Source of the DNA: WLJO01 sp032117595
GTDB lineage: Bacteria > Actinomycetota > Acidimicrobiia > Acidimicrobiales > Ilumatobacteraceae
Reading direction: 5' to 3'
Assembly: GCA_032117595.1 (NCBI GenBank)
Contig: JAULYZ010000052.1
Span: 41,578 to 105,577 of the forward strand
DNA: 64,000 bases
Part shown: one piece after another, positions 26,043-34,360 of the stretch
How the letters are laid out: each line of letters opens with the position of its first letter
How positions within the stretch are numbered: position 1 is the stretch's first letter
Program-made: the position numbers and the translations under genes
The notes under the pieces: generated by a model
Database searches by the model: none
What the model was told of the DNA's origin: nothing
The model's input: the letters and a program-made list of their open reading frames with translations, nothing else

Positions 26043-27203
26043 TCAGAGCGATCCGAAGAAGGCAGTGAGTTCTGCGGCGACTGCGAGAGGCTGCTCCGCA
26101 GGGCCAAAGTGTCCGCCCTTGGGCATCAGCGTCCAGCGATGAAGGTTGGAGTACTTCGCCGCAACCGAGCGCGGCAGCAGCACCAGTTCCTTCGGGAAGA
26201 TCGCAAAGCCGGTCGGTGCCTCCACGATGGGGATTCGGTCGTGGATCGGCGGCCAGCCACCGTTGAAGTGCTCGAAGTAGATGCGCAGTGACGGACCGAT
26301 GGCGCCCGTGAGCCAGTAGATCGAGGCAAGGGTGATCAGTTCGTCGCGGTTGAAGACCGACTCCACGTCACCATCGCAGTCGCTCCACGCACGCCGCCGC
26401 TCCCAGATCCACGCTGCGGTTCCCACGGGCGAGTCGGCCAGTGCGTAGGCGAGCGTCTGTGGATCGTGGGTGTGCACCGTGACGTGGCTGCGGATGAGCC
26501 AGTCGACCTCGGCGGTCCGTTGCACCATCCACTCCTCGTCCGGCCCGAACGCCTCAGGTGCGAGTTCGCGGCGGTTCACACCCGGGATGACGGGCAGGCT
26601 CATGTACACCCCGGTGAGGTGCTGTGCGTGAGCGTGGCCGAGTTCCGAGGTGACGATTGCGCCCCAGTCGCCCCCGTACGCGCCGAAGCGGTCGTAGCCG
26701 AGGCAGTCGCGCATCAGCTTCACCCACAGTTCGGCAACCCGTCGCACGTTGACCCCATGGGTCTGCAGCGGGTTCGAGAATGCGAAGCCCGGGAGCGACG
26801 GGATGACGAGGTCGAAGGAGTCTTCGGGGCGTCCACCCACCGATGCAGGATCCGTCAGCGGCTCGATGAGCCCGCGGAGGTCCCAGAACGTCCACGGCCA
26901 GCCATGAGTTGCGATGAGCGGCCGGGGGTTCGGCCCCTTCCCGCGGATGTGGAGGAAGTGGATCGGGATGCCGTCGATCTCCACCCGGTAGTTCGGGTAC
27001 GAGTTCATCTGGGCCTCGTGCGTGCGCCAGTCGTAGTCGTTCGCCCAGGTGTTCACCATGCTCTGCAGCCACGTGCGTTCGACGCCGTACTTCCACCCGT
27101 CGCCCGGGATCTCCGGGGCGAATCGTGTGGCGAGCAGTCGCCGCCGGAGGTCGTCGAGATCGGTCTGTGGGATGTCGATGGTGAAGGGAACGGGACGCGC
27201 CAT
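26043..27203 (-). CDS. Epoxide hydrolase (EHN plus alpha/beta hydrolase)
   Basis: 386 residues. The N-terminal EHN domain (VPFTIDIPQTDLDDLRRRL, WKYG...WL) is followed by an alpha/beta hydrolase: HGWPWTFWDLR (oxyanion HGxP), YGGDWGAI with the nucleophilic Asp, and KGGHFGPAEQP with the catalytic His. The family opens epoxides to diols; juvenile-hormone-type and xenobiotic substrates are known. The ATG at 27203 gives MARPVPFTI. Divergent from the acyl-CoA dehydrogenase. Confidence 0.92.
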   Translation of the reverse strand: MARPVPFTIDIPQTDLDDLRRRLLATRFAPEIPGDGWKYGVERTWLQSMVNTWANDYDWRTHEAQMNSYPNYRVEIDGIPIHFLHIRGKGPNPRPLIATHGWPWTFWDLRGLIEPLTDPASVGGRPEDSFDLVIPSLPGFAFSNPLQTHGVNVRRVAELWVKLMRDCLGYDRFGAYGGDWGAIVTSELGHAHAQHLTGVYMSLPVIPGVNRRELAPEAFGPDEEWMVQRTAEVDWLIRSHVTVHTHDPQTLAYALADSPVGTAAWIWERRRAWSDCDGDVESVFNRDELITLASIYWLTGAIGPSLRIYFEHFNGGWPPIHDRIPIVEAPTGFAIFPKELVLLPRSVAAKYSNLHRWTLMPKGGHFGPAEQPLAVAAELTAFFGSL

Positions 27204-27259
27204 GGCGACTGCGTAGCACGACCGGGGTGCCGAACGCACGGCCCGTTATCGTTCGCCCA

Positions 27260-28495
27260 ATGAGCGTCGATGTGATCCCTGAGGCTGGTTCCGTGCTCGA
27301 CCCGGCCGAGCAGCAGTTGGTCGACTCCGCAATCGCGGCCCTCCTTGCGGACGCCGACCCACGGACACTCGATCCCGTCGAGTTCCGGCGCCGTCGATAC
27401 GACCACGGGTTGGCCTGGGTGTACTTCGACCGCGGTTTTGGCGGCCTCGGCGCCTCCCCGAAGGCACAGGGCTACGTCGAGCGGCGCCTGCGCGCAGCGG
27501 GGGCAGGGCCGATGGATTCGGCGATGTTCTTCATGAACCTTGCGGGTCCCACGATCCACACCCACGGCACCGACGAGCAGAAGCGCCGTTTCCTGCGTCC
27601 GATGTTCTCGGGCGAGGAGAAGTGGTGTCAGCTGTTCAGCGAACCGGGGGCCGGGAGCGACTTTGCCGGACTGGCCACGCGCGCCGTGCGCGACGGCGAC
27701 GAGTGGGTCGTCAACGGGCAGAAGGTGTGGAACACCCTTGCGCATCTCGGCGACTGGGGAATGCTCGTCACGCGCACCGACCCCGAGCAGCCCAAGCACA
27801 AGGGGATGACCTACTTCGCGGTCGACATGCGTTCACCGGGGGTCGATGTGCGTCCGCTCCGCCAGATGACGGGGGAGGCCGAGTTCAACGAGGTGTACCT
27901 CACCGACGTGCGGGTGCCCGACGCCAACCGGATCGGCGGTACGGGAGAGGGTTGGCGCGTGTCGCTCACCACACTCATGAACGAGCGCGTGTCGATCGGT
28001 GGCGGCAGCGGTGCAGTTCCCCCACGGGGTTCGGGCCCCATCGGCGAGATCGTGGCGCTCTGGATCGAATTGCCGCCCGAGGAGCGCACCTCCACGCGTC
28101 TTGATCGGTTCATGTCGCTGTGGGCGCGGGCCGAGACACTGCGACTCACCAACATCCGCGCGGGTCAGGCACGTCAGGTGGGTAACCCCGGGCCGGAGGG
28201 GTCCACGAGCAAGTTGGCGCTGGCAGAACTGAACAAGGCCATCTACGAGTTCGGGATGGATCTGCTCGGTGCAAACGGACTGGTGGGGTTCGACTACACG
28301 TTCCGCCGCCCCGACACCCTGAACGACGACACGTGGGGAGATCCCCGCCACGCGTTCCTCCGTGTGCGGGCCAACTCGATCGAGGGTGGTACGAGCGAGA
28401 TCCTGCGCAACATCCTCGGCGAACAGGTGCTGGGTCTGCCGGGCGAGCCGCGGGTCGACAAGGATCTGGCGTGGACCAAGGTGCCGAGGAACTAG
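27260..28495 (+). CDS. Acyl-CoA dehydrogenase family protein
   Basis: 411 residues: N-terminal helical domain, FSEPGAGSDFAGLATRA (FAD/substrate), VNGQKVWNTLAHLGDW, and the C-terminal IEGGTSEILRNILGEQVLGLPGEPR, typical of actinobacterial FadE enzymes. The central helix of the catalytic domain is somewhat longer than in short-chain enzymes, which fits bulky or steroid side-chain substrates, but this is inference. ATG at 27260; ends 22 bases before the convergent mftC stop. Confidence 0.92.
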   Translation: MSVDVIPEAGSVLDPAEQQLVDSAIAALLADADPRTLDPVEFRRRRYDHGLAWVYFDRGFGGLGASPKAQGYVERRLRAAGAGPMDSAMFFMNLAGPTIHTHGTDEQKRRFLRPMFSGEEKWCQLFSEPGAGSDFAGLATRAVRDGDEWVVNGQKVWNTLAHLGDWGMLVTRTDPEQPKHKGMTYFAVDMRSPGVDVRPLRQMTGEAEFNEVYLTDVRVPDANRIGGTGEGWRVSLTTLMNERVSIGGGSGAVPPRGSGPIGEIVALWIELPPEERTSTRLDRFMSLWARAETLRLTNIRAGQARQVGNPGPEGSTSKLALAELNKAIYEFGMDLLGANGLVGFDYTFRRPDTLNDDTWGDPRHAFLRVRANSIEGGTSEILRNILGEQVLGLPGEPRVDKDLAWTKVPRN

Positions 28496-28506
28496 CGCCC
28501 GGGTCG

Positions 28507-28525
28507 AGCGCTGCGGTCTAGCGCT
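28507..28525. terminator. Inverted repeat between convergent genes
   Basis: AGCGCT at 28507-28512 and again at 28520-28525 pair as a 6-bp stem with a 7-base loop; the right arm overlaps the mftC stop codon region. There is no T-tract on either side, so it is at best a weak bidirectional terminator. Confidence 0.3.
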
Positions 28526-29633
28526 TGCGGGTGAGCAGGACTGGCTTGGAGTGGTCCATCGCCGGTTTCGGGGCGATACCCACCGGAACCTTCATCAACT
28601 GGCTCTCGCCGAACCCGGTGACGCATTCCGGATCGGGTCCGTCGAGCGGGAGGCCCGTGAAGAACTTGGCGGCCATGCAGCCGCCCTGGCACGAGTCGTA
28701 GTTGCCGCAACTGCCGCACGCACCGGGATTGTCCGGTTCGCGCAGCGAGCGGAACAGTTCCGATTCCTTCCACACCTTGGCAAAGCCACCCGAGTCGCGA
28801 ACCGATCCGGCGCGGAACTCGTCGTGGATCACGAACGGGCAGGCGTAGACATCACCAATCGGGTCGATGAGGCACACCACCCGTCCCGCCCCGCACATGT
28901 TCAGCCCGGGAAGCGATTCGCCGAGGGCGTTGAGGTGGAAGAAGGAGTCGCCGGTGAGCACGTTCTCGCCGTGCGCTAGCAGCCAGCGATAGATCTGGTG
29001 CTGTTGCTGAGCGGTGGGGTGCAACTGGTGCCAGGTGTCGGCGCCGCGACCCGAGGGTCGAAGACGCGTGACACGCAGTTGCGCGCCGTACGAATCGGCG
29101 ATGGCCTTGAAGTCGTCGAGTTGGTCGACGTTCTGCCGGGTGACCACGACCGAGATCTTGAACGGACCGAACCCGGCGGAGGCGAGGTGGTCCATCGCCC
29201 GCCGGGCCATTGCGTACGACCCCTCACCGCGCACCGCGTCGTTGGTGGCAGCATCTGCCCCGTCGATGCTGATCTGGATGTCGAGGTAGTCCATTGCGGC
29301 GAGTTGCTTCGCCCGGGCGGCGTCGATGAAGGCGCCGTTGGTGGAGAACTTGACTCCGATGCGGTTGTCGATGGCGTACTCGACGAGCTCGAAGAAATCG
29401 CGACGGACCATCGGCTCGCCGCCACCGATGTTGATGTAGAAGACCTGGAGGTCGCGCAGTTCGTCGAGCACCCGCTTGGCCTCGGCCGTGGACAACTCCC
29501 GCTCGTCTCGCTGGCCTGAGGACGAGAGGCAGTGCACGCACTGCAGGTTGCAGGCATAGGTGAGTTCCCAGGTGAGACAGATCGGGGCGTCCAGCCCGAA
29601 CTTCATCTGGCTGACGAGCGATTCAGCGCTCAC
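28518..29633 (-). CDS. mftC: Mycofactocin radical SAM maturase MftC
   Basis: 371 residues. The radical-SAM cluster is C28-x3-C32-x2-C35 (TYACNLQCVHC), followed by GGGEPMVR. The C-terminal SPASM domain supplies auxiliary cluster ligands (CGAGRVVC, ACPF, CGSCGNYDSCQGGC). MftC decarboxylates and crosslinks the C-terminal Val-Tyr of MftA. It overlaps the end of mftB by 11 bases, so the two are coupled. No mftD, mftE or mftF lies on either side within the window. Confidence 0.97.
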   Translation of the reverse strand: MSAESLVSQMKFGLDAPICLTWELTYACNLQCVHCLSSSGQRDERELSTAEAKRVLDELRDLQVFYINIGGGEPMVRRDFFELVEYAIDNRIGVKFSTNGAFIDAARAKQLAAMDYLDIQISIDGADAATNDAVRGEGSYAMARRAMDHLASAGFGPFKISVVVTRQNVDQLDDFKAIADSYGAQLRVTRLRPSGRGADTWHQLHPTAQQQHQIYRWLLAHGENVLTGDSFFHLNALGESLPGLNMCGAGRVVCLIDPIGDVYACPFVIHDEFRAGSVRDSGGFAKVWKESELFRSLREPDNPGACGSCGNYDSCQGGCMAAKFFTGLPLDGPDPECVTGFGESQLMKVPVGIAPKPAMDHSKPVLLTRKR

Positions 29634-29913
29634 GGATCACCTCGGAGGACTCGAGCGACTGCAGGGCGGACACGAAGGAGCGCCAGCGGGACCGGTCGAT
29701 TCCGCAGCCCTCGAGTGCTTCCTCGAGGGTGGGGTACTCACCGAGCTCCCGCACGACACGGACGATGTCGGGGTGGCGCAGGAAGATCAGGCGGCGGTTC
29801 CCGTAGTGGTACGCAAGGGCACCAAAGGGCTCGGGACGCAGGGCCACCTGGGGGTGCAGTTCCAGCCGGCGTCCGAGCGCTTGATCGAGTTCGGGGGCCG
29901 GTGACACCGCCAT
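29623..29913 (-). CDS. mftB: Mycofactocin precursor-binding chaperone MftB
   Basis: 96 residues, PqqD-like RiPP recognition element: LHPQVALRPEPFGALAYHYGNRRLIFLRHPDIV and a helical C-terminus with GIDRSRWRSFVSALQSLE. MftB binds the MftA leader and hands it to MftC. It begins four bases after mftA and overlaps mftC, so mftA-B-C form one operon. Confidence 0.95.
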   Translation of the reverse strand: MAVSPAPELDQALGRRLELHPQVALRPEPFGALAYHYGNRRLIFLRHPDIVRVVRELGEYPTLEEALEGCGIDRSRWRSFVSALQSLESSEVIRER

Positions 29914-29917
29914 CGGC

Positions 29918-30040
29918 TCAGTAGACGCCGCACATCCCGTCGATCGAGATCTCCTCGATGAGCAGCTCCTCCTCGACGTCGGTCTGCTCGGCGGTCGGGG
30001 CTTCGAGGACGGACGTCCCCAGTTGCGTGTCCTGATCCAT
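29918..30040 (-). CDS. mftA: Mycofactocin precursor peptide MftA
   Basis: 40 residues from the ATG at 30040, with a 43-residue alternative from 30049. The acidic leader (TDVEEELLIEE) and the C-terminus ISIDGMCGVY are the signature of MftA; the terminal Val-Tyr becomes the redox cofactor. Such a short gene is easily missed by automatic callers. It faces the first alcohol dehydrogenase across 99 bases. Confidence 0.96.
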   Translation of the reverse strand: MDQDTQLGTSVLEAPTAEQTDVEEELLIEEISIDGMCGVY

Positions 30041-30055
30041 GGGCCGCATCGTACT

Positions 30056-30072
30056 GGTCCGGCCTAGGGACC
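30056..30072. promoter_or_regulatory. Inverted repeat in the mftA/alcohol dehydrogenase intergenic region
   Basis: GGTCC (30056-30060) and GGACC (30068-30072) are complementary arms separated by seven bases, between two divergent starts. This is the place and shape expected of an operator for a dimeric regulator such as the TetR-type MftR. No regulator gene is in the window, so the assignment is by position only. Confidence 0.35.
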
Positions 30073-30139
30073 GCCATCGACCGCTGAGATACATTCGCGC
30101 CATACCGTCTCGTCAGGGGCCGACTCGATAGGGGTAGTC

Positions 30140-31249
30140 ATGAAGACAACTGCCGCAATTCTCTGGGAACTCAACCAGCCGTGGAACGTCGAGGAGATCG
30201 ATCTGGATCCTCCCGGCCCCGGTGAGGTCCTGGTCAAGCTCGCCGCCTCCGGGATGTGTCACTCCGACGAACATCTCGTCACCGGCGACCTCCCGTTCGC
30301 TCTGCCCATCATCGGTGGGCACGAGGGTGCGGGTGTGGTGCAGGAAGTGGGCGAGGGCGTGTCGTGGCTGACGCCCGGCGATCACGTGGTCTTCGGATTC
30401 ATCCCCTCCTGCGGTCGCTGCGCCAGTTGTTCCACCGGGCACCAGAACCTCTGTGATCTCGGCGCGTTGCTCGGCACCGGTCGCCAGATCGCCGACGGAA
30501 CCTCTCGGCACCACGCCCGGGGCATGGACGTCGGCACGATGTGCCTCCTCGGTACGTTCGCCAAGCACACGGTGGTGAACGAGGCCTCCTGCATCAAGAT
30601 CGAGAAGGACGTGCCGCTGTCACGCGCCTGTCTGCTCGGCTGTGGTGTGGTGACCGGCTGGGGTTCGGCGGTCTACGCCGCCGATGTGCAGCCCGGCGAC
30701 ACGGTTGCGGTGGTGGGCATCGGCGGCATCGGCGCGAATGCCATTCAGGGAGCCAAGCTCGCAGGGGCCAAGAAGGTCATTGCGATCGACCCCATCGAAT
30801 TGAAGCGCGAGAAGGCGATGGAGTTCGGCGCGACGCACACGTTCTCCTCGATGACTGAGGCCCTCGAGGGCATCCGTGAGCTCACCTGGGGCACGATGGC
30901 GAACAAGGTCATCATGACGATGGGTGTGGGATCGGGCGCAGTGATGGCCGAGGCGCTGGCGCTCACGGCCAAGCGTGGCCGTGTCACGGTCACCAACATC
31001 CACCCCGCCATGGAGATGTCGGCGTCGATGAGCCTGCTCGACGTGACGCTCATGGAGAAACAGATCGTCGGCTCGCTCTTCGGTTCGGGGAACCCGCGCT
31101 ACGACATCCCCAAGCTGTTGGGGCTGTACCGCGAGGGCCAGCTCGACCTCGACGGACTCGTGTCGAAGGAGTACCCGCTCGAGGGCATCAACGACGGCTA
31201 CGACGACATGCGCAACGGCAAGAACATCCGCGGCGTGCTCGTCTACTGA
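30140..31249 (+). CDS. NDMA-dependent zinc alcohol dehydrogenase (mycofactocin-associated)
   Basis: 369 residues. Catalytic zinc ligands in GMCHSDEH and GGHEGAG, structural zinc in CGRCASCSTGHQNLC, and VGIGGIGANAIQG for the tightly bound NAD. The family TIGR03989 is known to need mycofactocin as electron carrier, or NDMA in vitro, to recycle its cofactor. Divergent from mftABC, which fits. ATG at 30140. The next gene, after 113 bases, is a close paralogue, so a tandem duplication is likely. Confidence 0.95.
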   Translation: MKTTAAILWELNQPWNVEEIDLDPPGPGEVLVKLAASGMCHSDEHLVTGDLPFALPIIGGHEGAGVVQEVGEGVSWLTPGDHVVFGFIPSCGRCASCSTGHQNLCDLGALLGTGRQIADGTSRHHARGMDVGTMCLLGTFAKHTVVNEASCIKIEKDVPLSRACLLGCGVVTGWGSAVYAADVQPGDTVAVVGIGGIGANAIQGAKLAGAKKVIAIDPIELKREKAMEFGATHTFSSMTEALEGIRELTWGTMANKVIMTMGVGSGAVMAEALALTAKRGRVTVTNIHPAMEMSASMSLLDVTLMEKQIVGSLFGSGNPRYDIPKLLGLYREGQLDLDGLVSKEYPLEGINDGYDDMRNGKNIRGVLVY

Positions 31250-31362
31250 TCGGCGCCCCGGCGGGAGTCCTTCCGTTCGGTTCAGCGCATCCAGTTCTAC
31301 GGATCTACGCAATTCAATGGTGAAGGCGTCGCCCGGGCGGCGTGTGAGTGAGGGAGTACATC

Positions 31363-32508
31363 ATGAAGTCACGTGCAGCAATCCTCCACGGCATCGGCCA
31401 GGAGTGGAAGGTCGAGCAGATCGACATCGGCGAGCCCCGGGCGGGCGAGGTGATCGTCAACTGGAAGTACGCCGGTATGTGCCACTCCGATGAGCACTTC
31501 GTCACCGGCGACATGGTCCCGCCCGACGAGATGCTCGCCATGATGGGCGGCAAGTCGTTCTTCCCGGTGCTGGGTGGTCACGAGGGTGCCGGTGTCGTGG
31601 TCGAGGTCGGCAAGGGTGTCACGGGCGTACAGGTCGGCGACCACGTGTCGGCGAGCTTCGTCCCGAGTTGCGGCCGCTGCCGCTACTGCTCGACCGGAAA
31701 GCAGAACCTCTGCGACAACGGTGCGGGCACGCTCACCAAGGGCATGATCACCGACGGCACCTCGCGGCATCACGTGGGTGGCGAGGAGATCACGGTGATG
31801 GCCGGTCTGGGGACCTTCGCCGAGTACACGTGCGTCTCGGAGAACAGCCTCATCAAGGTCGAGAAAGACCTCCCGCTCAATGCGGTGTGCCTCGTCTCCT
31901 GCGGCGTCGCCACGGGCTGGGGCTCGGCCACCAACCGAGCGAACGTCGAGCCGGGCGACACCGTGGTGGTCGTCGGCATCGGTGGTATCGGCATCAACGC
32001 CGTGCAGGGCGCCCGGATGGCGGGGGCCAAGCGCGTGATCGCCATCGACCCGATCGAGTTCAAGCGCGAGAAGGCGATGGAGCTCGGCGCCACCCACGCC
32101 TTCGCCTCGATGGACGAGGCCTTCGCCCCGGTCACCGAGATGACCTGGGGTCAGATGGCCGACAAGGTGATCATGACCCCGGGCGTGATGTACGGCGACC
32201 TCATGGCGGGAGCGAACGCACTCTGCGGCAAGGGCGGGACCATGGTCGTCACCGCTGTGGCACCCATCACCCAAGACTCCGCCTCGGTGAATCTGTTCCA
32301 GCTCGCGATGTACAACAAGGAGATCAAGGGAACGATCTTCGGCTCGCTCAACCCGCGCGCCGACATCCCGCGGCTGCTCGGCCTGTACCGCGACGGTCAG
32401 CTCAAGCTCGACGAGCTCATCACCCGCGAGTACCCGCTCGAGGAGATCAACGTCGGCTACCAGCACATGCGCGACGGTGTGAACATCCGCGGGCTCATCA
32501 AGTACTGA
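31363..32508 (+). CDS. Second NDMA-dependent zinc alcohol dehydrogenase
   Basis: 381 residues; same motifs as the preceding paralogue (GMCHSDEH, GGHEGAG, CGRCRYCSTGKQNLC, VGIGGIGINAVQG) with a longer loop after the first zinc ligand (DMVPPDEMLAMMGGKS). ATG at 31363 with GAGGGAG upstream. Its stop TGA overlaps the start of the MoxR gene as TGATG, so it is read together with it. The 113-base gap to the first copy holds no recognisable gene. Confidence 0.94.
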   Translation: MKSRAAILHGIGQEWKVEQIDIGEPRAGEVIVNWKYAGMCHSDEHFVTGDMVPPDEMLAMMGGKSFFPVLGGHEGAGVVVEVGKGVTGVQVGDHVSASFVPSCGRCRYCSTGKQNLCDNGAGTLTKGMITDGTSRHHVGGEEITVMAGLGTFAEYTCVSENSLIKVEKDLPLNAVCLVSCGVATGWGSATNRANVEPGDTVVVVGIGGIGINAVQGARMAGAKRVIAIDPIEFKREKAMELGATHAFASMDEAFAPVTEMTWGQMADKVIMTPGVMYGDLMAGANALCGKGGTMVVTAVAPITQDSASVNLFQLAMYNKEIKGTIFGSLNPRADIPRLLGLYRDGQLKLDELITREYPLEEINVGYQHMRDGVNIRGLIKY

Positions 32509-33428
32509 TGCGCGAACTCCTCGCTCGCCTCGGCACCGAGGTCGTCGGCCGGCAACGCGAACTCGAACTGGTGGTTGCTGCACTGGCCGCTGACCGCCAC
32601 GTGCTCCTCGAGGGTCCGCCGGGAACCGGGAAGTCCACGCTGCTGCGTGCCGTCGCGCGCGAGCTCGGCATCGGCTTTGCCTTCGTCGAGGGCAACGCCG
32701 AGCTCACCCCGGCTCGACTCGTGGGTCACTTCGACCCGGCGCGAGTCCTCACCGAGGGCTACAGCCCCGAGGTATTCGAGGACGGCCCGTTGGTGAGCGC
32801 ACTCCGCGACGGCTCGCTGCTCTACGTGGAGGAGATCAACCGGATCCCCGAGGAGACGCTCAACGTCCTCATCACCGTGATGAGCGAGCGCGAGCTCAAC
32901 GTGCCGCGACTCGGTCGGATCACGGCGGCACCGGGCTTCCGGCTCGTGGCGGCGATGAATCCGTTCGACGCCATCGGTACCGCCCGGATCTCTTCCGCGG
33001 TGTACGACCGCGTCTGCCGGCTCTCGGTGGACTACCAGACCGCCGAGGAGGAAGCGGCGATCGTGTCCCGCGCCGTGAGCGATCCGGCGATCCCGTCGGA
33101 CTGGCTCGCAAAGGTGGTGACGGTGGTGCGTCGTACGCGCACGCACGCCGATCTGCGGGTCGGGTCGTCGGTGCGCGGAGCGATCGACTGCACGCTTGTT
33201 GCCCGCTCGCTGGCAGAGCTCCGCGGACAGCACGTCGAGCACCCGGTCGTGGGTCTCGATGCGGCACTCATCTCGCTCTCCGGGCGGATACGGACGCGTG
33301 AGGGATCGGTTCGCACGGCCGAGGACATCGTCCGGGAGATCTGGTTCGACGTGTTCGGCACGCACGATGACGAGGCGCCCGAGGGAAAAGCTGGCGCCCC
33401 GACTGGGGCCACGAACTCCCGCTCGTAA
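32508..33428 (+). CDS. MoxR-type AAA+ ATPase
   Basis: 306 residues. Walker A GPPGTGKST with Lys at 42, Walker B in LLYVEEINRIPEETLN, sensor 1 in AAMNPFDAIGT. MoxR proteins are chaperones that, with VWA proteins, insert or activate metals or cofactors. The gene overlaps the alcohol dehydrogenase stop by one base and the VWA gene follows, so a role in maturing the alcohol dehydrogenase is attractive but unproven. Confidence 0.92.
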   Translation: MRELLARLGTEVVGRQRELELVVAALAADRHVLLEGPPGTGKSTLLRAVARELGIGFAFVEGNAELTPARLVGHFDPARVLTEGYSPEVFEDGPLVSALRDGSLLYVEEINRIPEETLNVLITVMSERELNVPRLGRITAAPGFRLVAAMNPFDAIGTARISSAVYDRVCRLSVDYQTAEEEAAIVSRAVSDPAIPSDWLAKVVTVVRRTRTHADLRVGSSVRGAIDCTLVARSLAELRGQHVEHPVVGLDAALISLSGRIRTREGSVRTAEDIVREIWFDVFGTHDDEAPEGKAGAPTGATNSRS

Positions 33429-33454
33429 AGGAGGGCGCGGCTGCCGAGCAGGCG

Positions 33455-34348
33455 GTGAGCGATGCGCAGCGCCGCACGACCTCGCGTCGCGAGCTCGCCC
33501 GGCACCAGCGCTTCGAGCAGATCTCTCCCGAGGTTGGAGAGCTCGACGAGGAGGCGTTCGACGAGGCGATGGCCGAGGATCCGGACGAGACCCTTGCGCT
33601 GCTTGCCGACCTCACCTCGGCGACTGATCCGGCGCTCCGTGCGCTCGCCCGCCGTCTTGCGGGTCGGCTGATGCTCGATATCAGCCGGCGGGGCACCGCT
33701 CGACCCAAGGGGATCGGCCGTCTCGAGCGCCAGAAGTACCGACCGGATCGGGGTGACCTCGATCTTGAGGCGAGTCTTGATGCGGTGAGCGAGTCGCGGG
33801 CGTCCGGACTGCCACCCGATCCCGACGCGCTCTTCGTGCGCGGCTGGGTGAAGCCCAAGACTGCGCTGTGCCTCGTCGTCGACCGGAGCGGATCGATGGG
33901 GGGCAAGCCGCTGGCCACCTCGGCGGTGGCCGCTGCTGCCGTTGCCTGGCGTGCGCCCGACGACTACAGCGTGCTCGCCTTCGGCAACGACGTGGTGGTG
34001 GCCAAGGGGCAGGATGCGTTGAAGCCGAGTGAGCGCGTGGTGAACGATGTCCTCGCACTGCGGGGCTTTGGCACCACCGATCTGGCGGGAGCACTGCTCG
34101 CTGCCTCGGTGCAGCTCTCCCGGACCTCGGCCGGCCGCAAGGTGACGGTGCTGCTGTCCGACTGTCGGGCAACTGTCGACGGCGATCCGGTTGCTGCTGC
34201 ATCCGGTCTCGACGAACTCGTGGTGATCGCTCCCGCAGCCGATGATGAGGAAGCCCAACAGTTCGCCGCTCGCACAGGTGCCCGCCTCGTGACGATCGAC
34301 GGCCCGAGCGACATACCGGATGCGCTCAGCGCCGCGCTCGGCGACTGA
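33455..34348 (+). CDS. VWA-domain protein (MoxR partner)
   Basis: 297 residues. MIDAS residues: DRSGSMGG (DxSxS) near residue 147 and GFGTTDLAGALL (Thr). The N-terminal 120 residues are acidic and helical. Start GTG 33455 is the only ATG/GTG/TTG between an upstream in-frame stop near 33367 and the domain, though the frame before it (WGHELPLVKEGAAAEQA) looks coding. Forms an operon with the MoxR gene. Confidence 0.88.
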   Translation: MSDAQRRTTSRRELARHQRFEQISPEVGELDEEAFDEAMAEDPDETLALLADLTSATDPALRALARRLAGRLMLDISRRGTARPKGIGRLERQKYRPDRGDLDLEASLDAVSESRASGLPPDPDALFVRGWVKPKTALCLVVDRSGSMGGKPLATSAVAAAAVAWRAPDDYSVLAFGNDVVVAKGQDALKPSERVVNDVLALRGFGTTDLAGALLAASVQLSRTSAGRKVTVLLSDCRATVDGDPVAAASGLDELVVIAPAADDEEAQQFAARTGARLVTIDGPSDIPDALSAALGD

Positions 34349-34360
34349 GCCCAACGGCAC

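Noticed and set aside
28507..28525. Strong rho-independent terminator
   Set aside because: A 6-bp stem without a T-tract; listed only as a low-confidence inverted repeat.
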